Source: Erinaceus europaeus (Eukaryota > Chordata > Mammalia > Eulipotyphla > Erinaceidae). From it: a stretch of DNA of 64,000 bases. The number at the start of each line of letters is the position of its first letter. Within the stretch, counting starts at the first letter, position 1. Positions 9,302-19,920 of this stretch are shown piece by piece. The stretch covers positions 81,231,000-81,294,999 of the forward strand of contig NC_080177.1 of assembly GCF_950295315.1 (NCBI RefSeq), given 5' to 3'. The position numbers and the translations under genes were made by a program. Under the pieces are notes generated by a model that did no database searches, had not been told where the DNA came from, and saw only the letters and a list, made by a program, of their open reading frames with translations.

Positions 9302-12300
9302 TCAACTTCTATTGATGAGTGGGATCATCCCATACTCATCTTTATCTTTCTGACTTAGCTCACTTAACATAATTCCTTCTAGCTCTGTCCAAGATGGGTC
9401 AGAGAAGGTGGGTTCATTGTTCTTGATAGTTGCTTAGTATTCCATTGTGTATATATACCACAGCTTTCTCAGCCACTCATCTGTTGTTGGACACCTGGGT
9501 TGCTTCCAGGTTTTAGCTATTATGAATTGTGCTCCTATGAACACAGGAGTACACACCTCTTTTTGGTTGGGTGTTATGGAGTCCTTGGGGTATAACCCCA
9601 GGAGAGGAATTACTGGATCATATGGAAGGTCCATGTCTAGCCTTCTGAGAGTTTTCCAGACTGCTTTCCACAGAGGCTGTACCAATTTACCTTCCCACCA
9701 GCAATGTAAAAGGGTTCCTTTGTGCCCACATCCTCTCCAGCATTTGTTGCTGCTGTCCTTTTTGATGTATGCCATTCTTACAGGAGTGAGGTGGTATCTT
9801 AGTGTTGTCTTAATTTGCATTTCTCTGACAATCAGTGACCTAGAGCAGTTTTTCATATGTTTGTTAGCCTTTTGGATCTCCTCTGAGGTGAATGTTTTGT
9901 TCATATCCCATGCCTATTTTTGGATGGGGTCATTTGCTTTTTTGATGCTAAGTTTGCTGAGCTCTTTATATATTTTGGTGATTAGTTTCTTGTCTGATGT
10001 ATGGCATGTGAAGATCTTCTCCCATTCTGTGAGGGGTCTCTTTGTTTGTTTAATCGTTTCTTTGGCTGTGAAGAAGCTTTTCAATTTGATGTAGTCCCAT
10101 TGGATTGTTTCTGCTTTAGTCTTCCTTGTAATTGGGTTTGATTCATCAAAGATGTCCTTGAGGTGTAGGTGGGAAAGTGTTTACCAATGTTTTCCTCTAA
10201 GTATTTGATTGTTTCTGATCTGACATCCAGGTCTTTGATCCATTTGGAGTTGATTTTTGTTTCTGGTGAGATAAAGTGGTTCAATTTCATTCTTTTGCAT
10301 GTTACAACCCAGTTTTCCCGGCACCATTCATTGAAGAGAGCCTCCTTCTTCCATTTAATCCTTTGGGCCCCCTTCTCAAAGATTAGATGTCCATAGGTGT
10401 GGGGATTTATTTCTGGGCTTTCAATTCTGTTCCACTGGTCTGTGTGCTTATTTTTGTTCCAGTACCATGCTTTTTTGATGATGATGGCTTTATAATATAG
10501 TTTAAGGTCTGGGAGTGTGATGCCTCCATTTCTGTTTCTTTTCCTCAAGATGGTTTTGGCAATTCTAGGTGTTTTCAGGTTCCAGATAAATGATTGTAGT
10601 GTTTGTTCTATTCTCTTAAAGAAGCATGGTGGAACTTTGATGGGTATTGCATTAAATTTGTATATGGCTCTGTGGAAAATATTCATTTTGATGATATTTA
10701 TTCTTCCAATCCATGAGCATGGGGTATCTTTCCATTTCTTGGTATCAGTTTCTATTTCCTTGAGTAGCGACTCACAGTTTTCAGTATACAAGTCTTTCAC
10801 TTCTTTGGTTGACTTTATTCCTAGGTATTTGATTAATTTTGCTGAAACAGTAAATGGGAGTGATTTCTGGATGTCTTCTTCAGATTTAGTGTTTGCATAA
10901 AGAAATGCCACTGATTTTTGTACACTGTTTTTGTAGCCTGTTACCTTGCTATATTGCCTAATAACTTCCAGTAGTTTTCTGCTGTATTCTTTAGGTCTTT
11001 CTATGTATACTATCATGTCATCTGCAAATAGTGAGAGCTTGACTTCTTCCCTTCCAATCTGTATTCCTTTGATTTCTTTCTCTTGCCTGATTGCCATGGC
11101 AAGAACTTCCAATACTATGTTGAAGAGTAATGGCGACAGTGGACAGCCCTGTCTAGTCCCCAATCTGAGGGAGAATGCTTTCATATTCGGTCCATTGTTG
11201 GAGTATGTTGTTGGCTGTAGGTTTGCTATATATAGACTCCACTATCTTGAGGAATTAACCATCTATTCCCATTTTTTGTAGAGTTTTGAGCATGAATGGG
11301 TGTTGGATTTTGTCAAAGGTTTTCTCAACATCTATTGAGATAATCATGTGGTTTTTGGCTTTGCTTTTATTTATGTGGTGAATGACATTTATTGACTTAC
11401 GGATATTGAACCAGCCTTGCATTCCTGGGATGAATCCCACTTGGTTGTGATGAACAATCTTTTTGATATGTTGCTGTATCCGTTTGGCCAAGATCTTGTT
11501 TAATATTTTGGCATCTATGTTCATCAGAGATATTGGTCTATAGTTTTCCTTTTTTGTTCTGTCAATATCAGCTGTTGGTAGCAGGATGATGTTGGCTTCA
11601 TAGAAAGTGGAAGGGAGTATTCCTGTTTCTTCAATCTCATGGAATAGCTTAAGAAGTATGGGTATTAACTGTTTCCTGAAAGTCTTGTAGAATTCGTTTG
11701 TGAAGCCATCTGGTCCAGGACTTTTGTTGTTGGGGAGATTCTTAATAATGGTTTCAATTTCTTTGTCTGTAATTGGTGCATTTAGATTTTGTAGTTCTTC
11801 TTGGTTCAGTTTTGGAAGGGCATATGCTTCTAGGAATAATTCCGTTTCTTCCAGATTCTCTAGCTTGGTGGCATATAGTTCTTTATAGAAGTTTCGCAGG
11901 ATTCTCTGGATTTCTGTGGTGTCAGTTGTGATATCTCCTCCATTGTTTACAATTCTATTAATTTGAGTCTTCTCTCTTTTTTGTTTGGTGATTCTGGCTA
12001 GGGGTTTGTCAATTTTGTTTACTCTTTCAAAGAACCAACATTTGGCTTCATTGATCTTTTGTATGGTTCTTTTATTTTCGATATTGTTTATTTCTGCTCG
12101 AACTTTAGTGATTTCTGACCTTCTGGTTGCTTTAGGGTTCTTTTGTTCCTCTTCCTCTAAGTCCTTGAGGTGTGCAGTTAGGTCGTTCATTTGAGCTTCT
12201 TCTTGGTGTTTATTATGTGATTGTATAGCTATAAGTTTCCCTCTCAGAACTGCTTTAGCTGTGTCCCAAATATTTTGATAGGTTGTGTCTTCATTTTCAT

Positions 12301-13121
12301 TTGTTTCCAGGAGCATTTGAATTTCCTGCTTGAGTGAATCTCTGACCCAGTGGTTCTTAAGGAGTATGTTGTTTAGTTTCCAAATTCTGTGACTTTTAAT
12401 AATTTTCTGTTTGTTGTTAAATGTTAGTTTTACTCCACTTTGGTCTGAGAAGATGCTTGGCATGATTTCAATGCTTTTGAATTTATTGATGCTGTCTTTG
12501 TGGCCTAACATGTGGTCTATCCTTGAGGATGTGTTATGTGGATTTGAAAAGAAGGTGTATTCCAGTTTTTTGGAGTGAAGGACTCTGAAAATGTCCAAGA
12601 GGTCTAGTCTGTCAATATCTTCATTTAATTCTCTTGTATCTTTGTTGGTTCTCTGCTTTTTTGATCTGTCTAAGTGTGAGAGTGGGGTATCGAAGTCTCC
12701 CACTATTATTGTATTACTATTGATGTATTTTTGAAATTCTTTCAGTACGTGTTTGACGTATTTAGATGGTCCCTCATTGGGTGCATAGATGTTAATAATT
12801 GTTAAGTCTTCTTGGCTGATTGATCCTCTAATCATTATGTAATGTCCTTTCCTATCTTTTATTACTTTATTTAATTTAAAATCTATCGTGTCTGAGATGA
12901 GAATGGCTGTTCCTGCCCTTTTTTGTGGACTGTTAGCCTGTATGACAGTTTTCCATCCTTTCACTTTAAGTCTGTGTTTATCTTGTTGTGACAGATGGGA
13001 TTCTTGCAAGCAGCATATGGTTGGGTTATGTGTTCTGATGCATCCCCCCACTCTGTGCCTTTTGATGGGTGAGTTTAAGCCATTGACATTTAGTGATATT
13101 ATGGATTTAATATAGTGCCCT
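9302..13121 (-). pseudogene. L1#1 ORF2 (endonuclease-reverse transcriptase), broken
   Basis: ORF2p normally nicks DNA (N-terminal endonuclease) and reverse-transcribes L1 RNA. Here the endonuclease and early RT part is open for 598 codons at 11255-13051, with [19 protein letters not shown] and [15 protein letters not shown]. The RT core is in another frame at 10081-11184, with [20 protein letters not shown] and the catalytic FADDMIVY. The C-terminal Cys-rich part ([16 protein letters not shown]) is at 9434-9904, followed by a premature stop in place of the usual YYSAIKN. The start ATG is lost (AGGGCACTATATTAAA). A TAA and a +1 shift separate the halves at 11185-11254 and are shared with L1#2. 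Confidence 0.95.
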
Positions 13122-13180
13122 TGTTCAAAGTAAATTTTTGTTTGCTCTGATATATTGCAATATTATAGTGATGTTCTTGT

Positions 13181-13647
13181 TTATAAGAGGTCTTTTAGAA
13201 CCTGTTTCAGGGCCGGTTTGGTGACGGTTGCTTCCTTTAACTGTTGTTTCTCTATGAAGGTTTTGATCCCTCCATCTAGTTTGAATGAAAGCCTAACAAG
13301 ATATATTATCCTTGGTTGAAACCCTTTTTCATTCAGGGCTCGATAGATATCTTGCCATTCTCTTCTGGTATTTATAGTTTGAGTGGAGAAGTCTGCAGAT
13401 AATCTTATGGGTTTCCCCCTGTATGTGACTTTTTGTTTCTCTCTTGCAGCCTTTAGGATCCTTTCTTTATTCTTACTCCTTTTCATTGTGACTATGATGT
13501 GTCTTGGTGTCTTCAGGTCTGGGTTGATTCTGTTTGGAACTCTCTGGGCCCCTTGAATCTTGATGTCCTTTCTGTTATTCAGGTCTTGGAAGTTTTCTTC
13601 TATTATTTCTTCTAGAATGTTTCCTTCCCCTTCGTCTCTTTCTTCCT
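13181..13647 (-). pseudogene. L1#1 ORF1, N-terminus missing
   Basis: ORF1p is the L1 RNA-binding chaperone. The frame at 13181-13486 encodes its C-terminal domain (ILKAAREKQKVTYRGKPIRL, REWQDIYRALNEKGFQPRII) and stops after VLKDLL. Upstream, the sense sequence enters the block starting AGGAAGAAAGAG and then meets the 5' leader at 13648. The coiled-coil N-terminus (about 149 codons in L1#2) is therefore absent. The missing start codon is part of the 1500-nt segment that was removed. Confidence 0.9.
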
Positions 13648-13716
13648 CGTTTCCAGAGGATGAGGTCAGAGCTCAAGCCACTAGCAGCTTCTCAGTCTGC
13701 CATCTTCCAGGAACCC
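13648..13716 (-). promoter_or_regulatory. L1#1 5' leader with YY1-like motif
   Basis: The first 69 nt of the element on the sense strand. AAGATGGCAG at 13697-13706 (minus strand) fits the YY1-binding core AAGATGGC that starts human L1 5'UTRs and positions transcription. The leader ends CTGGAAACG, exactly where L1#2 shows the sequence CTGGAAACG followed by GTAGGA. Confidence 0.7.
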
Positions 13717-14711
13717 TCTTCTTAATATTTTTATTGGAGGAGATTCATGGTTTATAGTGAATATAGTTGTTGGTGAAAGTGTAAAATTTCTCAGCTTTCC
13801 GCAAAGCACTCTCACGTCCAGGTCCTCTAACACCATGTATAAGGAACAGAGTACTCCACTTTGGTGCAATAAGCCAAACCCAGTCGAAGTTCTACTTTGT
13901 GTTTCCTCTTTATGTTCTTTATTATAAACTTCACTTTCCCCTGATATATTGACTAAATAGTGATTTATAAGATCACAGGTGAATAGGAGTATAGATAAAC
14001 ACCATTCACATCACCAAGGGTCTGTGACCCCACTTCTACTCTCCCACAGCGGACTTGAAAATCTACTTTTCCCCCCAGAATATTTTACTTTAGTGGAGTA
14101 CTCTAAACCCATTCCAAATTCTCTTCTGTGTTTCTCTTTTTGTTCTTCTTTCTCAACGTCTGTCTATGAGTGAGATCATTCCATACTCTTCCTTCTCTTT
14201 CTGGCTTATCTCACTTAACGTGATTCCTTCAAGCTCTATCCAAAATGAGGCGAAGGAAGTGAATTCCTCATTCTTGATAACTGAATAGTATTTCATTATG
14301 TATGTAGACCACGACTTTCCCAGGCATTCATCTGTCATTGGGCACCTGGGTTCCTTCCAGCTTTTTGGTTATTACAGGTTGTGCTTCTATGAATATAGGC
14401 ATACACACATCTTTTGGAAGAGTGTGTTTGATTCTTCAGGATATATCTCTCTAGGAGAGACATTTTCAGGTCATAGAACAGGTCTGTTTTAGCCTTCTAA
14501 AAGCTTTCCAGACTGGTCTCCAGAGGGTTTGAACCAATTTACATTCCCACCTGCAGTGCAGGAGTGTTCCTTGGCCCCCACAACCTTTCCATCATTTGTT
14601 GATATTGTCCTTTTTGATGTATGGTATTCTTACAGGAGTGAAATGACATCTCATTGTTGTCTTTATTTGGACTGGCATTTTTTCATATGTATATTTTACT
14701 CCTCCCCCTTT

Positions 14712-15032
14712 TCTGCCTCTAGGGTTATTGCTGGTGCTCCGTGCCTGCACTATGAAAATCCACTGCTCCTGGAGGCCATTTTTGTTGCCCTTGTTGTTTT
14801 TATTATTGTTATTGTTGTTATTGCTGTTATTGTTGTTGGATAGGACAGATAGAAATTGAGAGAGGTGGGGAAGACAGAAAGGAGGAGAGAAGGACAACTG
14901 CAGACCTGCTTTACCACCAGTGAAGTGACCTCCCTGCAGGTGGGGAGCTGGGGGGCTCGAACAGGGATCCTTATACTGGTTCATGTGCTTTGTGCCATGT
15001 GCACTTAACCTGCTGCACTACTTCCTGGCCCT
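14712..15032 (-). mobile_element. SINE-A inside L1#3
   Basis: Reverse copy in long form: the 3' domain (TGCCTCTAGGGTTATTGCTG, CTGCTCCTGGAGGCCATTTT), TTGTTATTG runs, TTGGATAGGACAGAT, CCTGCAGGTGGGGAGC and a tRNA-like head with GCTCGAACAGGGATCC. L1 ORF2 sequence continues on both sides. Confidence 0.9.
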
Positions 15033-15261
15033 TATTTATCCCCTTTGTATCTCTTCCTGTAGTGAGTGTTGTGTTCATATCCTCTCTCCATCTTTGGGTA
15101 GGTTCATTTGTTTTTTGTTGCTGAGTTTGGTGAACTTTTTATATATTTTTGTTACTAGCTTCTTGTCTGATGCATGACATATGAAGATCTTTTCCTATTC
15201 TCTAAGGAGTCTTTTTATTTTCATGGTGGCTTCTTTTGTAGTGAAGAAACTTTTCTTTTCT

Positions 15262-15474
15262 TTTTTCTTAATTACTTTTATTTATTTGATAGAGACAGCC
15301 AGAAATTGAGAGGAGGGGTGAGATAGATAGATAGATAGATAGAGAGAAACACCTGAAGCTATGCTTCAATATTTGTGAAAATTTCTTCCTGCAGTTGGGG
15401 ACTGAGGACTTGAACCCACGTCCTTGTACCCTGTAACATGTACACTCCACCAGGTACACCACCACCCAGCCCCT
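15262..15474 (-). mobile_element. SINE-B inside L1#3
   Basis: Reverse copy with GATAGAGACAGCCAGAAATT, a (GATA)n expansion at 15324-15342, CACCTGAAGCTATGC, CTTGAACCCACGTCCTTG and the end CACCACCCAGCCCC. L1 sequence (CTTTTCAATTTGATGTAGTC) resumes immediately to its right. Confidence 0.88.
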
Positions 15475-16559
15475 GAGGAAGCTTTTCAATTTGATGTAGT
15501 CCAATTGGCTTATTTTTGTTTTGTTTTCCTTACTATTGGACTAGTGTCATTGAAAATACCTATAAAGCTTAGGTTGAAAAGAGTTCTGCCCATATTTTTC
15601 TCTAAGCACTAGATAGTTTCTGGTCTAATATCCAAGTCCCTGATCAATTTGAAGTTTATTTTTATGTGTGGTGAGGTGGTCTTGTTTCATTCTTCTGCAC
15701 ATTTCTACCCACCTTTCCCAACACCATTTGTTGAAGGGATTCTCCTTTTACCATTTAATAGTTTGGGCATTCTTGTTGTCAAAAATTATATGTACATACT
15801 TATTCAGTCTTATTTTCTGGCCTATCAATTCTATTCCACTAGTCAGTGTGTCTGTTTTTGTCCTGGTATCTAGGAAGTTTTGATGACAATGACCCTATGA
15901 TTTAAGATCTGGAAATGGGATAATTCTAGTTCTATTCTTTTTACTCAAGGTTGCTTGGGGGAATTTCAGGTATTTTCTGGCTCTAGATGAACATTTATAG
16001 TTTTTGTCCTATTTTTTACTAAAAGTTTGGTGGGACCTTGATGAATTGAATTTGTATATGACTCTGGGTAGAATAGTCGTTTTGATGATATTACTTCTTC
16101 TAATCCTTGAACATGGGATATCTTTCCACTTCTCTATTTTTTTCTATATCCTTGAATAGTGACTCATAGTTTTCAATGTACAAGTCTTTCACCTCTTTCA
16201 TTGAGTTTATTCTTGGATATGTTACCATTTTGCGGCTAGAGTGAATTGGAGTGATTTCTGATTATTTTTGCTGCTATAATGTACAGGACTTAGGGTTTGC
16301 ATAAAGAAATGCCACTGACTTGTATATTAATTTTTGTGGCCTGACATCTTACTATATCCCTTGATAATTTCCAGGAGGTTCCTGCTAGATTCTCTAGGAC
16401 TTTCTATGTATAATATCACATCATCTGCAAATAGTGACCGTTTAACAGCTTCTCTCTGAATTGTCAGTGGTACTTTTGCTCTGGAGGGTGGCACCCTGTG
16501 CTGAAGTGAAGGGTGTGAGGAGCTGCTGCACAGGCAAGGGGACTCCTGGGCTCAAATAG

Positions 16560-16705
16560 TAGAAGAAAAAACAACCCCACCTGAAGGGGGAAAGCTTCGT
16601 GCGTGGTGACGCAGTGCTGCAGGTGTCTCTCTGTTTCTTTTCCTCTCTATCTCTCAATCTCCTCTCAATTTTTCCCTGTATATATTAAATAAATAAATAA
16701 ATAAT
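16560..16705 (+). mobile_element. SINE-B fragment
   Basis: Forward copy missing most of its head: CACCTGAAGGGGGAAAGCTT, GCAGTGCTGCAGGTGTCTCT, a CT-rich block and an (AAAT)n tail at 16685-16704. Confidence 0.75.
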
Positions 16706-16856
16706 AGAAAGAAAAGAAAAAGCAAAACAAATCAAAAGTAATACTACTACAGTAGAAGGAACACAGATAGAGAAGGAAGAAATGAACTAATGGAACAGGT
16801 ATGCACTCTCAAAGGGGGATAAAAAGACAAATGGGAAACACAAAGCAATCAAGGAA

Positions 16857-16865
16857 AAAGAAAAG

Positions 16866-16927
<62 letters not shown>

Positions 16928-16928
16928 G
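16857..16928. repeat. (GAAA)n microsatellite
   Basis: About 70 bp of GAAA repeats directly abutting the 5' end of the SINE-A at 16929. It creates long open frames on both strands that are not genes. Confidence 0.95.
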
Positions 16929-17215
16929 GAGTTGGGCGGTAGCTCAAGTGCATGTGGCGCAAAGCCCAAGGACCGGCATAAGGATCCCAGTTCGAGCCCC
17001 TGGCTCCCCACCTGCAGGGGAGTCGCTTCACAGGCGGTGAAGCAGGTCTGCAGGTGTCTGTCTTTCTCTCCCCCCTCTCTGTCTTCCCCTCCTCTCTCCA
17101 TTTCTCTCTGCCCTATCCAACAATGACGACAATAATAACAACAACAACAATAACTACAACAACAATGAAAAACAATAAGGGCAACAAAAGGGAAAAATAA
17201 ATAAATATTTTTTAA
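16929..17215 (+). mobile_element. SINE-A
   Basis: Forward copy with a well-preserved head and B-box-like AGTTCGAGCCCC, CCACCTGCAGGGGAGTCGCT, a CT-rich block, a CAACAATAACTAC body and an AAATAAATAAATATT tail. It sits between two GA-rich microsatellites. Confidence 0.92.
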
Positions 17216-17322
17216 AAAGAAAGAAAGAAAGGAAGGATGAAATAAAGGAAAAAAGAAAGGGAGGGAGGGAGGGAGGAAGGAAGGAAGGAAAGGAAGGAAG
17301 GAAGGAAAGGAAGGAAGGAAGG
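17216..17322. repeat. (GAAA)n/(GGAA)n/(GGGA)n purine tract
   Basis: A pure A/G tract of about 105 bp continuing from the SINE tail, changing from GAAA to GGGA to GGAA units. It resembles microsatellite growth from a SINE A-tail. Confidence 0.93.
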
Positions 17323-17515
17323 GCAAGTATGACTATACACATTGGTGGTAGAGGCAAGCAAAGCACCGACTAGGGGCACAGTTCCATAGAGGAAGCTTCA
17401 GTTTGCCGCAGCGCCTTTGTTTGCATGTCTGGCTTCAAGTGTTGAGTGGGTGGGTCTCTGGGCCTGCTTGAGGGTGTGGATCTGGTCTCACTCTCTAGGC
17501 TGCCATCTTGAGCAA
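17323..17515 (-). promoter_or_regulatory. Possible L1 5'-end fragment with YY1-like motif
   Basis: CAAGATGGCA on the minus strand at 17501-17510, followed by CCTAGAGAGTGAGACC, resembles the start of an L1 5'UTR. The bases downstream are GC-richer than the surroundings. No ORF1 follows. It could be the 5' end of L1#3 or of another element, or a chance match. Confidence 0.4.
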
Positions 17516-17577
17516 GCTCACACAAGGGAGTTAGGTGCCCTTATGTTTGTGTCCTGGGCACTGCTGATTTTTTTTCT

Positions 17578-19235
17578 TCTTTTTTTAAAATTTAATTTTG
17601 TTAGTTATGTAATGATGATTGACAAGTTTGTGGGATAAGAGGGGTACAGTCCAATACAGTTCCCACCACCAGAGTTCTGTATCCCCTCCCCTCCATTGGG
17701 AGGGTCCCTATTCTTTATCCCTCTGGGAGCATGGACCAAGGATCTTTATGGGGAGCAGAAGGTGGAAGGTCTGGCTTCTGTAACTGCTTCCCCACTGAAC
17801 ATGGGCATTGACAGGTGGATCCATACTCCCAGCCTGCCTCTCTCGTTCCCTAGCGGGGCAGGGCTCTGGGGAAGCAGGGCCCCAGGACTCACATTGGTGT
17901 GGTTGTCTGCCCAGGGAATTCTAGTTGGCATCATGTTAGCATTTGGAACCTGGTGGCTGAAAAAAGAGTTAACATATAAAGCCAAACAAATTGTTGACTA
18001 ATCATGAACCTCAAGACTGGAATAGTTCGGATGAAGAGTTGGAGAGTTTCTGTTTTGTAGATAGTAATCCTATTTTAGTTATATTCCAAAGAGCCCATAA
18101 CTATGCTAGCTTTTTTTTTTTTTTTTTTTCCTGAGCCTGACATCTGATATGCAGGTGGATCCAAGTTATTGTCTGTGGAGATAATGTCATGGCTGGAACA
18201 AAGACCAGAAAACTGGATCAGGGAAGAGAGTAGCTCCCAAATATGGGAAAGATGTATAAATATTGTTGACTGTAAAGCTCATCAATTTGATCTGATCTGG
18301 GGCCCATATTCAGCTTAGGAGCCTATGTGACCTCTGCATCCCTGTAGATCTGAGCTCACATTCTGTGGTCATGAGTAGGAACGCTCCAAGCTGCCCCAAT
18401 TTCAGGACCCATCTTCCTCAGGTGTAGCATAGAGTATGTTGTCCAGCCTCCCTTTAGAGGATGGAACATTCTCTACCATTGTTGATCCAGGTTGAGGACA
18501 AGGTCCTACGGGGGCCCAAAAAGGGGTCTTTTGTGTTTTTCCTGATAGAGATGACCAGTAACAATGGAGAGAGGGATCTATTTGAGGTCTAAGCCCATCA
18601 TGTCTGTTTGGGAATCTCAGAACTCCCCAAATAGGGCCCTAGCTGGTGGGATGGCCTGATAGTGACTAAAGAGTCATCATTAAAGTCTGCCCATCTCTTG
18701 CACTTACTCAGCTTTTGCATTCCTTGCTTTAAGGTTTAAAACTATTGTGAACTTTTGATTTCAGGTATATATTTTCCCCTAATTTAAGGACACATGTGAA
18801 CATATGCTCTATCTCATGGGACATGGTCTATATCTAGGTTTTGGGATTTTATTAGGAAGTGAACCTCCTGGAATGGATTTAGATAATCCTATGAAAGGAA
18901 AGGTCTCACATGAGTAATGAGGCTGAAGAGTTGGCATTCCATGCGTGAAGTCTCTGGACACAGTCTGAAATGAAGCATACCAACATGGTACTCATTGCAT
19001 TGATTTTACTGGGATAAGCAGAAGTGATATCATTTAGTATGAGTTGAGAGAAGCATGCAGAAAAGTGACCCAACTCTATAGGTTCCAGGATTGCAGGAAA
19101 TATAGGTTTTATTGAGGAAGCAGGAGGTTCCTACTGTCTTAGGGTATAAGAAAACAATGGATAGTTACTGCTGTAGTCAAAATATTTGGTAATTCAGTTA
19201 ACTTTGAAAATCCCTTTGTTAGGATTTGCTGTTTC
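17578..19235 (-). mobile_element. L1 3'UTR, long-form older subfamily, 5'-truncated
   Basis: It aligns along its length with the L1#1 3'UTR (GGTGGAAGGTCTGGCTTCTG, TGGGCATTGACAGGTGGATC, GGTGGCTGAAAAAAGAG, TCTATATCTAGGTTTTGGGA). Between about 18050 and 18735 it carries roughly 650 bp that the young copies lack. The end at about 19235 falls where the young copies continue into CAGTACCCAGTATC, so the copy is truncated before ORF2. No coding part is present. Confidence 0.88.
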
Positions 19236-19547
19236 ATACACAACATATGCTCACTGAACTGAGTGTGAAACCCATCCCCTTAAATTTGCTTTTAGTGTAG
19301 TTTCACTATTAATAAAACTGTAGACTGAGAGAATGTTCTATATATTTTTTAATAGCATGATCTACATCTGCACTTATGCTGGAGACCTGAAAATTTCAAG
19401 TCTATATTCTGGCTATTAAATTGTTGCTATTACTTATATATAAGAACTTATGACTAAATGGTATAGATAATAAAATCACTTGAATCATATCCTAGCTTTT
19501 GAAATGCTTTAAGAATATATCTAAATGTTCAACAGCTATGTTTCTAA
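19236..19547. other. Unique sequence, nothing recognised
   Basis: AT-rich, with no repeat or reading frame that I can support. Confidence 0.5.
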
Positions 19548-19560
19548 ACATACACAGTAG

Positions 19561-19907
19561 CTTTTTTTTTCTTTTCTATCCAGGGTTATTGCTGGTGCCT
19601 GCACTATGAATCCACTGCTCCTGGAGGCCATTTTTCCCCCTTTGGTTGCCCTTGTTGTAGCCTCGTTGTGGTTATTATTATTGCCATTGTTGATGTTGTT
19701 TGTTGTTGGATAGGACAGAGATAAATGAAGAGAGGAGTGGAAGACAGAGGGGGAGAGTAAGATAGGCACCTCCAGACCTACTTCACTGCCTGTGAAGCGA
19801 CTCCCCTGCAGGTGGGGAGCGGGGGCTCGAACCGGGATCCTTACGCCAGTCCCTGCGCTTTGTGCCACATGCATGCGCTTAACCCACTGCACCACCGCCT
19901 GACCCCC
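19561..19907 (-). mobile_element. SINE-A, long form, with perfect 13-bp TSD
   Basis: Reverse, well-preserved copy with B-box complement GGGGCTCGAACCGGGATCC at the head. The duplication acatacacagtag lies at 19548-19560 and 19908-19920. Sequence divergence is low, suggesting recent integration. Confidence 0.95.
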
Positions 19908-19920
19908 ACATACACAGTAG

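Larger units (their letters stand above)
7959..13716 (-). mobile_element. L1#1: young L1 lacking a 1500-nt GT-AG segment (spliced-type copy)
   Basis: A minus-strand L1 with both ends present: an A-rich 3' end at 7959 and the 5' end (AAGATGGCAGACTGAGAAG) at about 13716. It is bracketed by a perfect 16-bp duplication, ttcttaatatttttat, at 7943-7958 and 13719-13734. It is 5758 bp, and L1#2 is 7240 bp. The difference lies almost entirely in one block between 5'UTR position 13648 and ORF1 position 13647. In L1#2 that block begins with GT and ends with AG. The element contains a 3'UTR, a broken ORF2, the C-terminal part of ORF1 and a 69-nt 5' leader. It is not coding-competent. Confidence 0.93.
13735..16445 (-). 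pseudogene. L1#3: older L1, ORF2 3' half and 3'UTR, carrying SINE insertions
   Basis: To the right of L1#1 an older L1 continues. It has a 3'UTR (GGTTTATAGTGAATATAG, TTTGGTGCAATAAGCC), then ORF2 C-terminus (14153-14338: SWSTYIMKYYSVIKNEEF, LSEISQKEKEEYGMISLIDR) and decayed RT-side sequence up to 16445, where TATAATATCACATCATCTGC corresponds to the FADD region. It is interrupted by SINE-A (14712-15032) and SINE-B (15262-15474). Many stops and shifts are present, so it is clearly older than L1#1. Confidence 0.9.

Noticed and set aside
9447..10094. A 215-codon plus-strand frame with hydrophobic stretches, and a similar 190-codon frame at 22972-23544
   Set aside because: Both are antisense shadows of L1 ORF2. 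The true coding sense is the minus strand.
10517..10900. A 127-codon plus-strand frame repeated exactly at 23967-24350
   Set aside because: It is antisense to the RT region of the two L1 copies. Its exact repetition reflects the conversion patch, not a duplicated gene.
16929..17000. Functional tRNA genes at SINE heads
   Set aside because: A/B-box-like motifs are present in SINE-A heads, but no cloverleaf of proper length with a terminator can be formed. They are SINE promoters, not tRNA genes.
16787..17326. A 179-codon minus-strand frame rich in Phe/Leu/Ser, resembling membrane segments
   Set aside because: It is (TTTC)n and (TTCC)n translated around an antisense SINE-A. The apparent transmembrane runs are a product of the microsatellite.
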